Part shown: one piece after another, positions 63,501 through 64,000 of the stretch
How the letters are laid out: each line of letters starts with the position of its first letter
How positions within the stretch are numbered: position 1 is the first letter of the stretch
Source of the DNA: Rhynochetos jubatus
Taxonomy: Eukaryota; Chordata; Aves; Eurypygiformes; Rhynochetidae
Length of the DNA stretch: 64,000 bases
Assembly (NCBI GenBank): GCA_027574665.1
Contig: CM050648.1
Span: 49,319,200-49,383,199, forward strand
Reading direction: 5' to 3'
Notes under the pieces: generated by a model
Seen by the model: only the letters and a program-made list of their open reading frames with translations
What the model was told of the DNA's origin: nothing
Database searches by the model: none
Position numbers and translations under genes: made by a program

Positions 63501-64000
63501 GTTCACTTTTGCTGACCCAAGGGGGACACTCTTAGACTGAGGGGACTTTAGGGACCTATTGCAAACTGAGGTAATGGTGCTCTTGCATATAACACCCATG
63601 TATGTGGTGATTTCATGTGTGTGGTATTTGCTAAAGAGTAACTTAGTTATGCAGTCCTATAGGTTGCAAAGAAAAGCATCTTAATGTGACTCAAAATTAA
63701 ACCAAGTCCTGTGAGCCCAGGACAGTTTTTGGGACTCACGAGCTGTCCCCAGTCATGCACAGACCCTGAAACTTGGCAGTGACACTTTCAAAGACCAGGG
63801 CGATAAAAGTTTGAGCAGCAACAACCACCTGATGCATTTCAGCAGAGGGCTGTTTCTCACTGCCAGGATGGGAAATGCCAGCTTCTGGCTCCTCCATTGA
63901 AAAACTCCCTCCCCTCACCACACAGTGACCATGAAAATGGTACCAGCCCACACCCCTCCAAAGGCCCTATTGCCTCAGGAGTATAAAAACTGAAACAGGA
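60588..64000. other. gene-free stretch
   Basis: No gene is recognised. 61130-61640 is AT-rich and free of recognised repeats. 62030-62460 and 63130-63480 are GC-richer with overlapping frames on both strands of 76-140 codons, none recognisable. A T-run lies at 62002-62011. Confidence 0.5.

Noticed and set aside
1-64000. Prokaryotic-style features such as operons, CRISPR arrays, phage genes or insertion sequences
   Set aside because: The window is vertebrate nuclear DNA by its CR1 and MIR content. No direct-repeat arrays with spacers and no gene clusters are present.
1-64000. tRNA, 5S, U6, 7SK or rRNA genes
   Set aside because: I scanned by eye for conserved boxes of these RNAs and saw none. 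A covariance-model search was not possible here.

Overview
The window looks like nuclear DNA from a bird: gene-poor, intergenic or deep-intronic, and AT-leaning. The main evidence is a 3' piece of a CR1 LINE at 43402-44162. It ends in the avian-type CR1 3' UTR and the short terminal repeat (GTGATTCTATGA). Several far older CR1 and L3-like pieces and two MIR-type tRNA-core SINEs fit an amniote genome. An LTR-like stretch near 13.55 kb starts in the manner of avian endogenous-retrovirus LTRs. Species and chromosome cannot be read from the sequence. There is no bacterial, organellar or plasmid signal: no operons, no ribosome binding sites and no long open frames.

I found no protein-coding gene and no RNA gene that I can support. 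The longest open frames are 220 codons or less, several begin at TTG or GTG rather than ATG, they overlap on both strands, and none matches a family I recognise. The exceptions are frames inside the CR1 pieces, which are degraded transposon protein. The most gene-like non-repeat frame is 23918-24313 on the plus strand, reported only as a finding.

Layout. 0-13 kb is unique-looking DNA with an L3/CR1 relic (2455-2840, minus), a GGCA-type microsatellite (4104-4156), a strict G-quadruplex motif (4331-4353) and an old CR1 (8650-9125, plus). 13-16 kb is the most structured part: a pyrimidine tract with TG/TA repeats, then two arms of a roughly 190-bp inverted repeat (13603-13800 and 15541-15733) around a 1.74-kb spacer that holds a 39-bp tandem duplication. 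16-30 kb is mostly featureless apart from a CpG cluster (20733-20866) and a MIR (26610-26765, minus). 30-34 kb holds an ancient CR1 in two collinear pieces separated by about 0.7 kb (30090-30905 and 31580-31800) and a second MIR (33640-33825, plus). 34-64 kb holds the younger CR1, simple repeats, a weak antisense CR1 relic near 52.4-52.6 kb, two more CpG-dense patches and several AT-rich, low-repeat tracts that are candidates for conserved non-coding elements.

No set of genes working together is visible. No previously undescribed system is evident. The features most worth a second look are the inverted repeat, the split CR1, the G-quadruplex motif and the isolated CpG clusters. All repeat calls come from recalled family patterns without alignment, so edges are approximate.
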